Notes: generated by a model not told the origin, from the letters alone. 64,000 nt of DNA from Anaerocaecibacter muris (GCF_943192945.1 NZ_CALPCE010000007.1:50402-114401); one strand, 5' to 3'. Positions 35,845 to 44,112 are shown, counted from the first letter of the stretch. Program-made: numbers and translations.

Positions 35845-36057
35845 TCAAAAATTTGATAAGTATTGTTATGAAGGTGTTAAAATTAAATTAGAGGCAGATA
35901 TAGAAACGTATGAGTCGTCTTAAAACTATATTATTCTGCCTAATTCTGTCGTAGTGGCACACGCATTGGCACACGAAATTTGAATACATACCATATATAA
36001 TGTTAATTAAATAGAACAATCACAATATATTGTGGTTTTTGTGTATATGACGGCACG

Positions 36058-36102
36058 TTGGTAAGGTGGAGGTCCCGGGTTCGAATCCCGGTAACAGCTC
36101 CA
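36058..36102 (+). pseudogene. 3' half of the split tRNA-Thr(GGT)
   Basis: From the anticodon loop TTGGTAA on, the GGTGG stem strand, T arm CCGGG-TTCGAAT-CCCGG, TAACAGC and TCCA complete the 5' half found 1.4 kb upstream. Confidence 0.88.
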
Positions 36103-36105
36103 ATG

Positions 36106-36140
36106 CAAAAGCCCTCTTGATCACCAAGGGGGCTTTTAAA
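36106..36140 (+). terminator. Original terminator of the split tRNA-Thr
   Basis: AAAAGCCCTCTTG and CAAGGGGGCTTTT arms right after the 3' tRNA half. Confidence 0.75.
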
Positions 36141-36167
36141 TTGGGTATTGGGGCGTAGTATCTATTA

Positions 36168-36497
36168 CTAATCCCCGCTAATATGGAGAGCGAGCAAAGA
36201 AATAACTCTCGAAGCGTAAAGGTTGTTAAGCCCTAAACGGAGAACGGAACAAATGTGTTCTCGGTTTTTGCCTAACGCATAAGCAATAGAATTGGAAACT
36301 GTTTTGGAAGTAATACCTCGCGAGGACGCAATACGGGAATAAATGATATTGCTTTTACGATAGTTAAATAAACATTTTAAGACGGCGGCTTCTGCGATAA
36401 AAGAAAAGCCGTCTAAATGAAGGGGTACGCCCCAAAGTTTGAGAGTGAGTTCGGCTTTGTAAAATAACAATCTTGTTTCATTGGACTTGACAATCAT
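36168..36497 (-). CDS. Standalone Spo0A C-terminal-like DNA-binding protein
   Basis: The 109 residues align by eye with the effector domain of Spo0A: the GVP-x-H-x-x-G-(Y/F) helix start (GVPLHLDGFSFIAEA near residue 33) and the recognition part (IASSRGITSKTVSNSIAYAL). There is no receiver domain, so it cannot be phosphorylated like Spo0A. GAGGAGGAAATT sets the start at 36497; the frame opens nine codons earlier. A second such protein is encoded at 40584. It may bind 0A-box-like DNA, which is inference. Confidence 0.6.
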   Translation of the reverse strand: MIVKSNETRLLFYKAELTLKLWGVPLHLDGFSFIAEAAVLKCLFNYRKSNIIYSRIASSRGITSKTVSNSIAYALGKNREHICSVLRLGLNNLYASRVISLLALHISGD

Positions 36498-36645
36498 AAT
36501 TTCCTCCTCGATATAAAACGGCACGCAAAAATAATTCTTCGATAGGCAAGGAAGAATTAGAAAGGCGAACGCCCTATGTAAAGACGGCAGGGGAATGTAA
36601 TAGGTGCTTGATCAAATTTACCAGTAAACATATTCCATACTAATG

Positions 36646-36674
36646 TTGATTTTAAAGTTGAAAAGGTTTATAAT
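36646..36674 (+). promoter_or_regulatory. Promoter of the PHP-domain gene
   Basis: TTGATT (36646-36651) and TATAAT (36669-36674) with a 17-bp spacer, about 50 bp before the start codon. Confidence 0.75.
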
Positions 36675-36726
36675 CAATATCGCTCGCAATAACTGCGAGG
36701 CTTATTCCGATGCGGAGGGAGCAAAC

Positions 36727-37536
36727 ATGATTAAGGATTACGACGCCCGTTCCTTTGCAACAAAGGGCGTGCGGATTAAGAGCAATTTTCACTCGCACAA
36801 TTATCTGTGCGGGCATGCCGTCGGTACGGTTAGCGATTACGTCAAGGAGGCTGTTGCGTGCGGTTTGGAAACAATCGGGATTTCCGATCACTGTAATTGT
36901 CCTTACGGCGGATATTATAATATGCCTGCGGGCATGGAGTCCGATTATTTGTCGCAGTTCGACGCGGCGAGGGCAAAGTACGGCGATCGTATTCGCATAC
37001 TTTCCGCAGTCGAAATCGAATATTTTGACGATCAAGCGGAATTTTACGAAAATCTATTGAGCAAGCTCGATTATCTTGTTCTCGGTCAACACAGATTTTA
37101 TTACGACGGCGCTATTCGCGATTCGTTTTGCGACGGCACAAACGAGGATATTGTAGTCGCGTATTTCAACAGTATCGAGCTCGGCGTCAGGTCCGGATTT
37201 TTCGCTATGGTCGCGCACCCCGACTTAATATTCTACCAGCATCAGCCGGTCACGCCCTTCATAGCCGACGCGTTCGATTCGTTTGTCAAGGTTGCCGCCG
37301 AGTGCGGCGTGCCTATCGAACTCAACGCCAACGGTATTCGCAATCACAGATTCATTTACCCGACGGACTTGCTTATTTCGCTTTGTCAAAAGTATGACGC
37401 GCCCGTTGTCGTTTCGTCAGACTGCCATGCGCCCAACGAACTTTGCGACAGCTATATGCGCGACCTTTACGCGTTTGCGCTCGACAAAAAATTAAACGTC
37501 GTCAACGAATTGCGTTTGCGCGGTCGCGATCGGTAA
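36727..37536 (+). CDS. PHP-domain phosphoesterase (histidinol-phosphatase-like)
   Basis: The 269-residue protein has PHP metal motifs: HSHNYLCGH near residue 23, GISDHCNCP near 54, EIEYFD near 96, GQHRF near 120, AHPDL near 177 and SSDCHAP near 238, the same order as in histidinol phosphatases (HisK type). It should hydrolyse a phosphate ester with three metal ions in the cytosol. No other his genes are nearby, so the substrate may be different. The ATG at 36727 follows GGAGGGA; the frame opens 28 codons earlier without support. Confidence 0.87.
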   Translation: MIKDYDARSFATKGVRIKSNFHSHNYLCGHAVGTVSDYVKEAVACGLETIGISDHCNCPYGGYYNMPAGMESDYLSQFDAARAKYGDRIRILSAVEIEYFDDQAEFYENLLSKLDYLVLGQHRFYYDGAIRDSFCDGTNEDIVVAYFNSIELGVRSGFFAMVAHPDLIFYQHQPVTPFIADAFDSFVKVAAECGVPIELNANGIRNHRFIYPTDLLISLCQKYDAPVVVSSDCHAPNELCDSYMRDLYAFALDKKLNVVNELRLRGRDR

Positions 37537-37609
37537 TCGGTCTATAAACCGCAAAATTTTGGCGCGGCGGCATTTTGCTACGTCAAACAGACTAAAAATC
37601 GAGGGAATT

Positions 37610-37987
37610 ATGGAGCTTTACGATTATTTTAAAAGCATAGCGGATTCGGACGACGCGCAGATTATAATTTGCGATCTTTCGCACAACATAATTTATATGA
37701 ACCCTGCGGCGATAAAAAATTACGCGCGACAGGGCGGGGCGGGGTTGATAGGTAAGTCCGTTCTCGACTGTCACGGTGCTCACTCGCGGGAAATGATACG
37801 CAAGGTTGCGGAGTGGTTTGCGGCGGACAAGTCGCATAACAAAGTACATACTTTTTATAGCGAAAAGCGCAATAAGGACGTGTATATGGTCGCATTGCGC
37901 GACGGCGACGGAAATCTTATCGGCTATTACGAAAAACATGAGTATCGCGATCGTGATTTGTCGCCGTTATACGATTTAAGCGACTGA
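37610..37987 (+). CDS. Single PAS-domain protein
   Basis: A 125-residue protein that consists of one PAS domain: IIICDLSHNIIYMNPAA near residue 15, GKSVLDCHGAHS near 50, and the closing strands DVYMVALRDGDGNLIGYYEK. The DCH motif is like the PAS part of DUF438 proteins. With no output domain it may act as a ligand or redox sensor bound to another protein, or hold a small cofactor. GAGGGAATT precedes the start. It follows the PHP gene by 73 bp. Confidence 0.8.
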   Translation: MELYDYFKSIADSDDAQIIICDLSHNIIYMNPAAIKNYARQGGAGLIGKSVLDCHGAHSREMIRKVAEWFAADKSHNKVHTFYSEKRNKDVYMVALRDGDGNLIGYYEKHEYRDRDLSPLYDLSD

Positions 37988-38140
37988 CTGATTTTGCGGT
38001 CTGCGCGGTTAAATTATTATCGCGGCAGAGTAATATTTTATTTGTTTTGAAATTTATTTCTCACGTCGTTGTCATAACCGTTACACGGTGCGGACGGCGG
38101 CGTGTTTTGCTGTGAAAACCTGCAATATTTTTCGACAAAT

Positions 38141-38192
38141 ATCGTCAAATTATCGTCAAATAATTGCATAATGATTTTAGGTGTGATATAAT
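38141..38192 (+). promoter_or_regulatory. Promoter of hpt with upstream direct repeats
   Basis: TTGCAT (38164-38169) and TATAAT (38187-38192), 17 bp apart, are preceded by two copies of ATCGTCAAAT (38141-38150, 38152-38161) spaced 11 bp, one helical turn, as for a regulator binding next to the -35 box. Confidence 0.65.
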
Positions 38193-38226
38193 CGTGGTAG
38201 TTTTTAATTTTACTTACGGAGCTACC

Positions 38227-38766
38227 ATGAATAAGGATTTGCAGAGCGTCGTTCTTACCGAAGAACAGATACAAGAAAAGGTGAAAGCGGCTGCGGCATG
38301 GCTGGACGAACGTTTCGCGGACAAAAAGCCGCTCGCGGTGAGCGTGCTTAAAGGAAGCGTCATGTTCTTTTGCGACCTTGTTCGCGCAATGCAGACGCCC
38401 GTGCAAATCGACTTCATGACCGTATCGTCTTACGGCTCGTCGTCGGAAACTTCGGGCATGCCAAAGATTGTTATGGACCTTGCGGCGTCCGTCAAGGATA
38501 GGGATGTTATACTCGTCGAGGACATTGTGGACTCGGGCTATACGCTCCAACGCATGCGCGATCTTTTGGTCGGCAGGGGCGCGAAATCGTTTACCGTGGT
38601 CGCGCTGTTCGACAAACCGTCGCGGCGCAAGATAGATATAAAAGCGGACTATGCGTGCTTTGAAATAGGCGACGAATTTATAGTAGGATACGGATTGGAC
38701 TATGCGCAGCAGTATCGCACTCTGCCGTATGTGGGCATACTTAAACGCGAGATTTACGAAAAGTAA
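38227..38766 (+). CDS. hpt: Hypoxanthine phosphoribosyltransferase
   Basis: A purine salvage enzyme that joins hypoxanthine or guanine to PRPP. The 179-residue protein shows the PPi loop LKGSVMF near residue 42, the flexible loop region VSSYGSS near 72, the PRPP motif VILVEDIVDSGYT near 98-110, and the base-binding VGYGLDY near 156. The ATG at 38227 follows ACGGAG and a promoter; a longer frame upstream is not supported. The purine permease gene follows by 67 bp, giving an uptake-salvage pair. Confidence 0.95.
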   Translation: MNKDLQSVVLTEEQIQEKVKAAAAWLDERFADKKPLAVSVLKGSVMFFCDLVRAMQTPVQIDFMTVSSYGSSSETSGMPKIVMDLAASVKDRDVILVEDIVDSGYTLQRMRDLLVGRGAKSFTVVALFDKPSRRKIDIKADYACFEIGDEFIVGYGLDYAQQYRTLPYVGILKREIYEK

Positions 38767-38833
38767 ACCGCGTTATATTTTTGTGGGTAATAACCGACAC
38801 GTTCGGTTAAATAAAAACACATAAGGAGTGTTT

Positions 38834-40477
38834 ATGGAAGCAGAAGACAAGCAGACTGTTGAAACGCCCGAACAGAGCGTTCAACAACCCGACGTCAATG
38901 CCGACGCGACGGGACAAGCGGTCGAAACGGAAACGGTCGCCCCGCCCCAAGCAGACGGCACGGCGGTCGAAGAAAAGCCGTACAAGGGCTTTGCGGGAAA
39001 ACTCGATAAGTTTTTCGGTATTCGCAAAGCGAAAACGACTTTCCGCGCGGAAATCGTCGGCGGACTCGTTACGTTCATGGCAATGGTTTACATTCTCATG
39101 GTCAATGCGGGTATGTTCGCGGATCCGTTCGGAACCGGCGCGAACGTGCTCGGCGTAAGCTACGGCGCTATCTATATTGCGACCGCATTGTCGGCGATAG
39201 TCGGCACTATGCTTATGTCGTTGCTCGCAAGACTGCCTATGGCGCAGGCGAGCGGCATGGGGCTTAACGCGTTCTTTGTATTTACGATTTGCGTGGGCTT
39301 CGGTCTTTCGTATGCTAACGCATTGGTTCTCGTCTTAATCGACGGCGTTGTGTTTATTCTCCTTACCGTCACGGGACTTCGCAAAGTTTTGTTTAATGCA
39401 ATTCCCAAAGTTGTCCGCGTTGCTATCCCCGCAGGTATAGGCTTGTTTATTGCCTTTATCGGACTTCAAAACGCAGGGCTTGTCGTCGCCGACGGCGCGA
39501 CGCTTGTCAAGCTCGCTTCTTTCAACTTCCTTGCCGACGCTACTTACGGATCGGTTATGCCGTTGATAGTCGTCGTATTAGGCTTGATTGCGGTTGCGGT
39601 TCTTTCCAAAAAGGGCGTCAAAGGCGCAGTGCTTTGGGCGATACTCGGCTCGGCGGCGCTCTATTGGATTTTCATGGCTATCGGTTACGGCTACGGCGAC
39701 GACGCTTGCAAAAAAGTAATCGACAGCTTTACGTTCTCCAATCCTATCGACGCGTTCAAAGATTGGGGTACGCAGTCCGTCGGAAAAGTGTTTACGGACG
39801 GCTTTAATTTCGACCAGTATCTTGCCACGCACAGCGGCGGCTCGCTCGCGCTCGTTATTATCACTTCGTCGCTTGCGTTCTGCATGGTCGATATGTTCGA
39901 CACCATGGGCACGCTGTACGGCGCATGCGCGCGCGGCAACATGCTCGAAAAAGACGGCAGTATCCCCAACATGAACAAAGCCATGCTTTGCGACGCTATC
40001 GCCACCACGACCGGCGCTATCTGCGGAACTTCGACCGTTACGACTTTCGTCGAATCGTCGTCCGGTATCGCCGCAGGCGCGCGCACGGGTTTCGCTTCAC
40101 TTATCACAGCCGCTTGCTTCGCGGTAGCTATGTTCTTGAGCCCCATTGCCGAAATGATACCCAGCGCGGCTACTTCCGTTGCGCTCATTTATGTCGGTGT
40201 GCTCATGATGAACTGTGTGCGCGAAATCGAATGGACGGACGTTGCGGAAGCCGTTCCCGCGTTCCTTACCATTGCAATGATGCCGTTTACCTATAATATT
40301 TCTTACGGCATTGCGTTCGGTATAATTTCGTGGTTGCTCATAAAACTGTTTGTGGAATTGATCAATCTGTGCAGCAAAAAGAAAGCCGAAACTATCCCCG
40401 AAAAGACGGAAAAGATAAACGTAGTTACCGTAGTTATCGCGGTTCTGTTTATCCTCATGTTCTTCTTGACCCACTAA
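38834..40477 (+). CDS. NCS2-family purine permease (AzgA/PbuG type)
   Basis: A membrane transporter with about 12-14 helices. The AzgA/GHXP-type start FRAEIVGGLVTFMAMVYILMVNAGMFADPFG, the motif MGLNAFFVFTICVG and the region MFDTMGTLYGACARGNMLEKDGSIPNMNKAMLCDAI are typical and mark hypoxanthine/guanine or adenine carriers. An extra N-terminal acidic segment of about 50 residues (E, Q, T, P rich) precedes the first helix. GTTTATG with AAGGAG just upstream gives the start at 38834. It likely supplies substrate to Hpt. Confidence 0.93.
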   Translation: MEAEDKQTVETPEQSVQQPDVNADATGQAVETETVAPPQADGTAVEEKPYKGFAGKLDKFFGIRKAKTTFRAEIVGGLVTFMAMVYILMVNAGMFADPFGTGANVLGVSYGAIYIATALSAIVGTMLMSLLARLPMAQASGMGLNAFFVFTICVGFGLSYANALVLVLIDGVVFILLTVTGLRKVLFNAIPKVVRVAIPAGIGLFIAFIGLQNAGLVVADGATLVKLASFNFLADATYGSVMPLIVVVLGLIAVAVLSKKGVKGAVLWAILGSAALYWIFMAIGYGYGDDACKKVIDSFTFSNPIDAFKDWGTQSVGKVFTDGFNFDQYLATHSGGSLALVIITSSLAFCMVDMFDTMGTLYGACARGNMLEKDGSIPNMNKAMLCDAIATTTGAICGTSTVTTFVESSSGIAAGARTGFASLITAACFAVAMFLSPIAEMIPSAATSVALIYVGVLMMNCVREIEWTDVAEAVPAFLTIAMMPFTYNISYGIAFGIISWLLIKLFVELINLCSKKKAETIPEKTEKINVVTVVIAVLFILMFFLTH

Positions 40478-40520
40478 TCACAGCCCATCTTTCGAGTATT
40501 AAGCTCGGTTGATATTCGAC

Positions 40521-40552
40521 AAGGGCGCCTGTCTGCAAGACGGGCGCTTTTG
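40521..40552 (+). terminator. Terminator of hpt-permease
   Basis: GCGCCTGTC/GACGGGCGC arms (40525-40533, 40539-40547) and TTTT. Confidence 0.8.
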
Positions 40553-40583
40553 CGTTGGGCGGAAAAATGGCGATAGGGCACGC

Positions 40584-40976
40584 TTAAACGGATTCGGAAT
40601 ACAGCGAGAGTTCCGGCGAGCGGAATATCCTGCCGAGGTACGCGATAACGAGCGCGTTATGTACGTCGTTTTTGTCAACAATAAAGCCCGTGAGCTTTGA
40701 TAGTTGGATATGAATATCGCGAGTTTGCGAAATGGCGTAAGAAATTTCGCGCATTACAGATTTGGGTTTCAGCCCGCGCAATAATCCGATAATGCGGTAT
40801 ATTTCGCAAAAACCCGTGCACGCGCCCGCGCCGTAAAGTATAACGGCGTCGGCAAGACAGTCGTAACCTTTTAGGTTGGAGTGTATTCCGCACCGAAACA
40901 CAAGGCGTTCGGCGGTCAGGCGGAAGGATTTGTCTGCGGTAAGTTCCGCGTATTCGTTTTTAATGATGTTTTCCAT
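40584..40976 (-). CDS. Second Spo0A C-terminal-like protein
   Basis: The 130-residue protein has the same build as the one at 36168: CGIHSNLKGYDCLADAVIL (the GxPxHxKGY helix start) near residue 29 and LKPKSVMREISYAISQ, the region of the Spo0A recognition helix. It lacks a receiver domain and a sporulation gene context. The Shine-Dalgarno sequence is weak. The two paralogs are divergent, so any shared function is ancient. DNA binding is inferred from fold similarity only. Confidence 0.5.
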   Translation of the reverse strand: MENIIKNEYAELTADKSFRLTAERLVFRCGIHSNLKGYDCLADAVILYGAGACTGFCEIYRIIGLLRGLKPKSVMREISYAISQTRDIHIQLSKLTGFIVDKNDVHNALVIAYLGRIFRSPELSLYSESV

Positions 40977-41200
40977 AATTTTATTTTAAACTGTTTTGCG
41001 ACAAGAATCAACATAAAGCGCATGTGAAAAAATCGGGCTTTTTGTGTCATTTTGTAAGTTTTTGTAGGTTGTCCGCGACATATAAATAATTCGTTTGCAA
41101 AACAGGTTCGAGTGCGCGACGGAGGAGGGCGAGCGATATTATAATAGGTAAAAAATAAAAAAGCGGGCGAGTAGAATTGCATTATACGGCGTTTAAACAG

Positions 41201-41229
41201 TTGACAGCGCGAAAGTTATATTGTATAAT
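41201..41229 (+). promoter_or_regulatory. Promoter of rplM-rpsI
   Basis: TTGACA (41201-41206) and TATAAT (41224-41229) with a 17-bp spacer, one of the closest matches to consensus in the window. Confidence 0.92.
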
Positions 41230-41349
41230 AATCATTGCACTGCGACGTGCGACGGTTTGACTTGCCCCGATAACCGTTAATAGCGATCGCAGAAGCGCGG
41301 CGGCGTGAAACGTTTGCGCTTGAAACTATTTTTTACGAGGTTGTTTTCA
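41230..41349 (+). promoter_or_regulatory. Leader of rplM, candidate autoregulatory region
   Basis: A 115-base leader between the promoter and the start codon, longer than needed for translation. L13 leaders that bind ribosomal protein are known in Bacillota; I did not confirm the fold here. Confidence 0.35.
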
Positions 41350-41838
41350 ATGAAAACATTAATGGCAAAAAAGATTGATTCCCGTTCTGCCGACTACAAA
41401 ATCGGCGACAAGGAATACAAGCGCAGTTGGTTCGTTGTAGACGCGGCGGGCATTCCGCTCGGTCGGCTTGCAAGCGTTGTCGCGTCCGTGCTCAAAGGCA
41501 AGACCAAACCCGAATATACGCCCAATACGGACGTCGGCGATTTCGTTATCGTCATCAATTCCGATAAGGTCGCGCTCACGGGCAACAAGGCTAATCAAAA
41601 ACTCCGCACGTACCACACCGGCTACATGGGCGGGCTTAAACAGCAGAAGTATTCGCATTTTCTCGAAGAAAATTCGGATAAAGCCGTTATCAAGGCGGTC
41701 AAGGGCATGCTTCCCAAAAACACGCTCGGTCGTCAGATGATCAAAAAGCTCAAAGTGTTCAAGGGCGGAGCGCACAATCACGACGCGCAAAAACCGCAGA
41801 CGCTTGAAATCAAGCTCAATAACGGCAAGGCAAACTAA
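41350..41838 (+). CDS. rplM: 50S ribosomal protein L13
   Basis: Contains the L13 core (RSWFVVDAAGIPLGRLASVVASVLKGKTKPEYTP) and the C-terminal LPKNTLGRQMIKKLKVFKG. L13 binds 23S rRNA early in 50S assembly. The frame opens 15 codons earlier, but GAGG at 41337-41340 and the normal MKTLMAK start favour the ATG at 41350, giving 162 residues, slightly longer than usual because of residues 8-20. It is paired with rpsI as in nearly all bacteria. Confidence 0.97.
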   Translation: MKTLMAKKIDSRSADYKIGDKEYKRSWFVVDAAGIPLGRLASVVASVLKGKTKPEYTPNTDVGDFVIVINSDKVALTGNKANQKLRTYHTGYMGGLKQQKYSHFLEENSDKAVIKAVKGMLPKNTLGRQMIKKLKVFKGGAHNHDAQKPQTLEIKLNNGKAN

Positions 41839-41855
41839 TAAAGAGGTAATACGCT

Positions 41856-42272
41856 ATGGCAGCTAAATCTTCGGCAAAAAAGAAAGTTCAGTATTGGGGT
41901 ACGGGTCGCCGTAAAAAAGCCGTCGCGCGCGTGCGCGTGTTGGCGGGCGGCAGCGGAACTATAACCGTCAATAAGCGTTCGCTCGACGATTATTTCCCGC
42001 TCGATACGCTTAAACTTATTGTAAATCAGCCTTTCGCGGAAACCGATACCGCAGGTAAGTTCGACGTTATTGTCAACGTTCGCGGCGGCGGCTACACCGG
42101 TCAGGCGGGTGCTATCCGTCACGGCATTGCGCGTGCGCTTTGCAATGTTGACGCGACTTATCGTCCCGCGCTCAAAAAGGCGGGCTTCCTCACGCGCGAT
42201 CCCAGAATGAAAGAGCGCAAGAAATACGGTCTTAAAAAGGCGCGTAAAGCTCCGCAATTCTCCAAGCGTTAA
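41856..42272 (+). CDS. rpsI: 30S ribosomal protein S9
   Basis: The family motifs are [14 protein letters not shown] near residue 14, the middle [19 protein letters not shown] near 76, and the basic tail [17 protein letters not shown] whose last residues reach the tRNA in the P site. The 138 residues include a short N-terminal extension of Ala/Lys. It lies 17 bp after rplM with an AAGAGG site, and 3 bp before a DUF2804 gene. Confidence 0.98.
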   Translation: MAAKSSAKKKVQYWGTGRRKKAVARVRVLAGGSGTITVNKRSLDDYFPLDTLKLIVNQPFAETDTAGKFDVIVNVRGGGYTGQAGAIRHGIARALCNVDATYRPALKKAGFLTRDPRMKERKKYGLKKARKAPQFSKR

Positions 42273-42275
42273 TCT

Positions 42276-43298
42276 ATGCGTTCGGGGCTCCTCGGCGAGG
42301 GAAAACTGCTCGACGCGCGCGGCGTTCTTTGCGAAGGCGGCTATGCTTTTTCGCAGGTCAAGGACTATGACCGCAAGGCGGTTAAGGGCGGCAAACTTCG
42401 CATAAAGGAGTGGGACTACTACTATTTCGGCGACGATAAGTACGCTATCGCGCTGACGGTCGCCGACAACTCGTATATGTCGTTGGCGTCCGCGTCGGTC
42501 ATCGATTATCAGCACCTTCGGTATATAACAAAAAGCAAAATCGGTCTGTTCCCGAAAGGCAAGTTGCGCATGCCGAGCGATTGTTCGAGCGGCGACGTGT
42601 CGTTTGAAAAGCGCGGCGTGCAAATTAAGTTTTCGATCGCGGCGGACGGGGCGCGCAGATTGACTTGCAGGTACGAAAAGTTCGACGGCAAACGCGACTT
42701 CGAGTGCGAGTTGAATTTGGAACCGATAAGCGGCGATAATATTACGGTCGCTGTCCCGTTCAAAAAGAAAAAGCAGTTTTACTATAATACGAAAGTGAAT
42801 TGCTTGCGCGGTCGCGGCGAGTTTTCGATAGGCGACGAAAGTCACAAATTCGAGAACGGTTTTGGCGGACTCGATTGGGGCAGGGGCGTATGGCCGTATA
42901 GGAATAGATGGTTCTGGTCGTCGCTGTCTTGCGAGGTCGAGGACGTGCCGTTCGGATTGAATCTGGGTTACGGCTTCGGCAAACCGATAGCGAGCGAGAA
43001 CGTAATATTTTACGACGGAAAAGCGCATAAGATAGACGATGTCAAGTTTGAAATTCCGTATACGCAGGGTAAGCTCGATTACTTAAAGCCTTGGAAGATT
43101 ACGGACGACAAACAGCGGTTGGAGTTGTTGTTTTATCCGATGATAGACAGAGCCGACCGCATGAACGCAGTAGTGTTATCTACAAATCAGCACCAAGTGT
43201 TCGGAAAGTTTTACGGCAAAGCGACGCTGGACGACGGAAAAATCGTTGCGGTGTCGGACAAACTCGGCTTTGCGGAACACGTGGTCAATAAGTGGTAG
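42276..43298 (+). CDS. DUF2804 domain protein
   Basis: A 340-residue, beta-rich protein of the DUF2804 family: GGLDWGRGVWPYRNRWFWSS in the middle and LLFYPMIDRADRMNAVVLSTNQHQVFG near the end are characteristic. The predicted fold resembles lipocalin-like or AttH/carotenoid-type hydratase-related barrels, but function is unknown. It begins 3 bases after the rpsI stop, so it is translated from the ribosomal transcript, an odd place for an accessory protein. No signal peptide is seen. Confidence 0.85.
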   Translation: MRSGLLGEGKLLDARGVLCEGGYAFSQVKDYDRKAVKGGKLRIKEWDYYYFGDDKYAIALTVADNSYMSLASASVIDYQHLRYITKSKIGLFPKGKLRMPSDCSSGDVSFEKRGVQIKFSIAADGARRLTCRYEKFDGKRDFECELNLEPISGDNITVAVPFKKKKQFYYNTKVNCLRGRGEFSIGDESHKFENGFGGLDWGRGVWPYRNRWFWSSLSCEVEDVPFGLNLGYGFGKPIASENVIFYDGKAHKIDDVKFEIPYTQGKLDYLKPWKITDDKQRLELLFYPMIDRADRMNAVVLSTNQHQVFGKFYGKATLDDGKIVAVSDKLGFAEHVVNKW

Positions 43299-43360
43299 AG
43301 CGGCAAAACAACTGCGACAATTAAATAAAACAAACCCCGCCCGCACGAAGCGGGCGATAC

Positions 43361-43450
43361 GGAGAGATGGCTGAGCGGCTGAAGGTACTCGCTTGGAAAG
43401 CGAGCGTACTGTAACAGGTACCGCGGGTTCGAACCCCGCTCTCTCCGCCA
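43361..43450 (+). tRNA. tRNA-Ser (anticodon GGA)
   Basis: Acceptor GGAGAGA/TCTCTCC, anticodon stem CTCGC/GCGAG with loop TTGGAAA (GGA, codons UCC/UCU), long variable arm, T-loop TTCGAAC, discriminator G and encoded CCA. Confidence 0.95.
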
Positions 43451-43455
43451 GTAAG

Positions 43456-43494
43456 AACCTAAAACGAACCTCATAGTTTTAGGTTTTTTCTTTT
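43456..43494 (+). terminator. Terminator after tRNA-Ser(GGA)
   Basis: AACCTAAAAC/GTTTTAGGTT arms (43456-43465, 43476-43485) followed by a T run. Confidence 0.8.
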
Positions 43495-43563
43495 GCCTTT
43501 TTTCTATGGAATTGCACTGTATAAAGCCGTAAAATGCCATAATCTATTTATGTCGTGATATTG

Positions 43564-43592
43564 TTGAAAATACCGTACGTTTGCGGTATAAT
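43564..43592 (+). promoter_or_regulatory. Promoter of the cytidine-deaminase-like gene
   Basis: TTGAAA (43564-43569) and TATAAT (43587-43592), 17 bp apart, about 35 bp before the start. Confidence 0.8.
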
Positions 43593-43627
43593 ATTTTTAA
43601 TAAAGCGATAAAAGGCGGAATTTCGTT

Positions 43628-44062
43628 ATGCGAGACGTAAAGATTGAAAATAAAATGTACAAAATTGCGAAGGATTTTATAGAGAAACGTTATCCTGCCG
43701 GTTGGGGCGGCGCAGCAGTTATTCATACCGAACAAGGGCATTATTTTACAAGTGTAAGTATAGAAACCGCAAACGCATCGGCTGTATTGTGTATTGAAAC
43801 GGGCGCAATTTTAGAAGCACACAAATACAATGAAAAAGTAACGCACTGTTTGTGTTTAATTAGAGAAAACGAAAAGTCGCCGTTTAAGATTTTGACCCCT
43901 TGCGGAATTTGTCAAGAACGGTTGAGCTTTTGGGGAAAAGACGTGCAAGTGGCAGTTACTACGAAAAACAATTCTTTGAAATTTGTACCCTTGGGTGAAT
44001 TACAGCCCTATCATTGGACAAATGCGTATTCTGCCGACGAAATGGAGCATTTTAAAGACTAA
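43628..44062 (+). CDS. Cytidine-deaminase-like zinc enzyme with a variant motif
   Basis: The 144-residue protein has the deaminase fold with the second zinc motif PCGICQERL near residue 95 and a first motif reading C-I-E (ASAVLCIETGAI, near 54-66), where tetrameric cytidine deaminases normally have C-A-E. The catalytic Glu and both zinc-binding regions are therefore present. Blasticidin-S-deaminase-like relatives also fit. The gene is alone, with its own promoter, AGGCGG binding site and terminator, and is AT-richer than the ribosomal genes before it. The substrate may be cytidine or a modified nucleoside. Confidence 0.8.
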   Translation: MRDVKIENKMYKIAKDFIEKRYPAGWGGAAVIHTEQGHYFTSVSIETANASAVLCIETGAILEAHKYNEKVTHCLCLIRENEKSPFKILTPCGICQERLSFWGKDVQVAVTTKNNSLKFVPLGELQPYHWTNAYSADEMEHFKD

Positions 44063-44112
44063 TTTTCAATTTGCATAGAAAATTCGTTTTAGGTTACTAC
44101 CGCACCGCCACG

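Larger units (their letters stand above)
34686..36066. mobile_element. Decayed integrated element in tRNA-Thr
   Basis: A 9-bp direct repeat TTGGTAAGG bounds the insert (34686-34694 and 36058-36066) and marks where the host tRNA was cut. Clusters of GTGCC/GGCAC motifs lie at both ends (34918-34952 and 35041-35095; 35955-35972), as expected for integrase arm sites. Inside are an intact tRNA-Thr, its terminator and a truncated surface-protein gene. No integrase gene remains, so it should not be mobile by itself. The 1.4-kb size indicates large internal loss. Confidence 0.65.

Noticed and set aside
34564..36140. Complete prophage or ICE
   Set aside because: Only 1.4 kb remains, without integrase, excisionase, replication or structural genes.
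37988..38226. Purine riboswitch ahead of hpt
   Set aside because: The leader after the promoter is only about 30 bases and lacks the conserved purine aptamer core.
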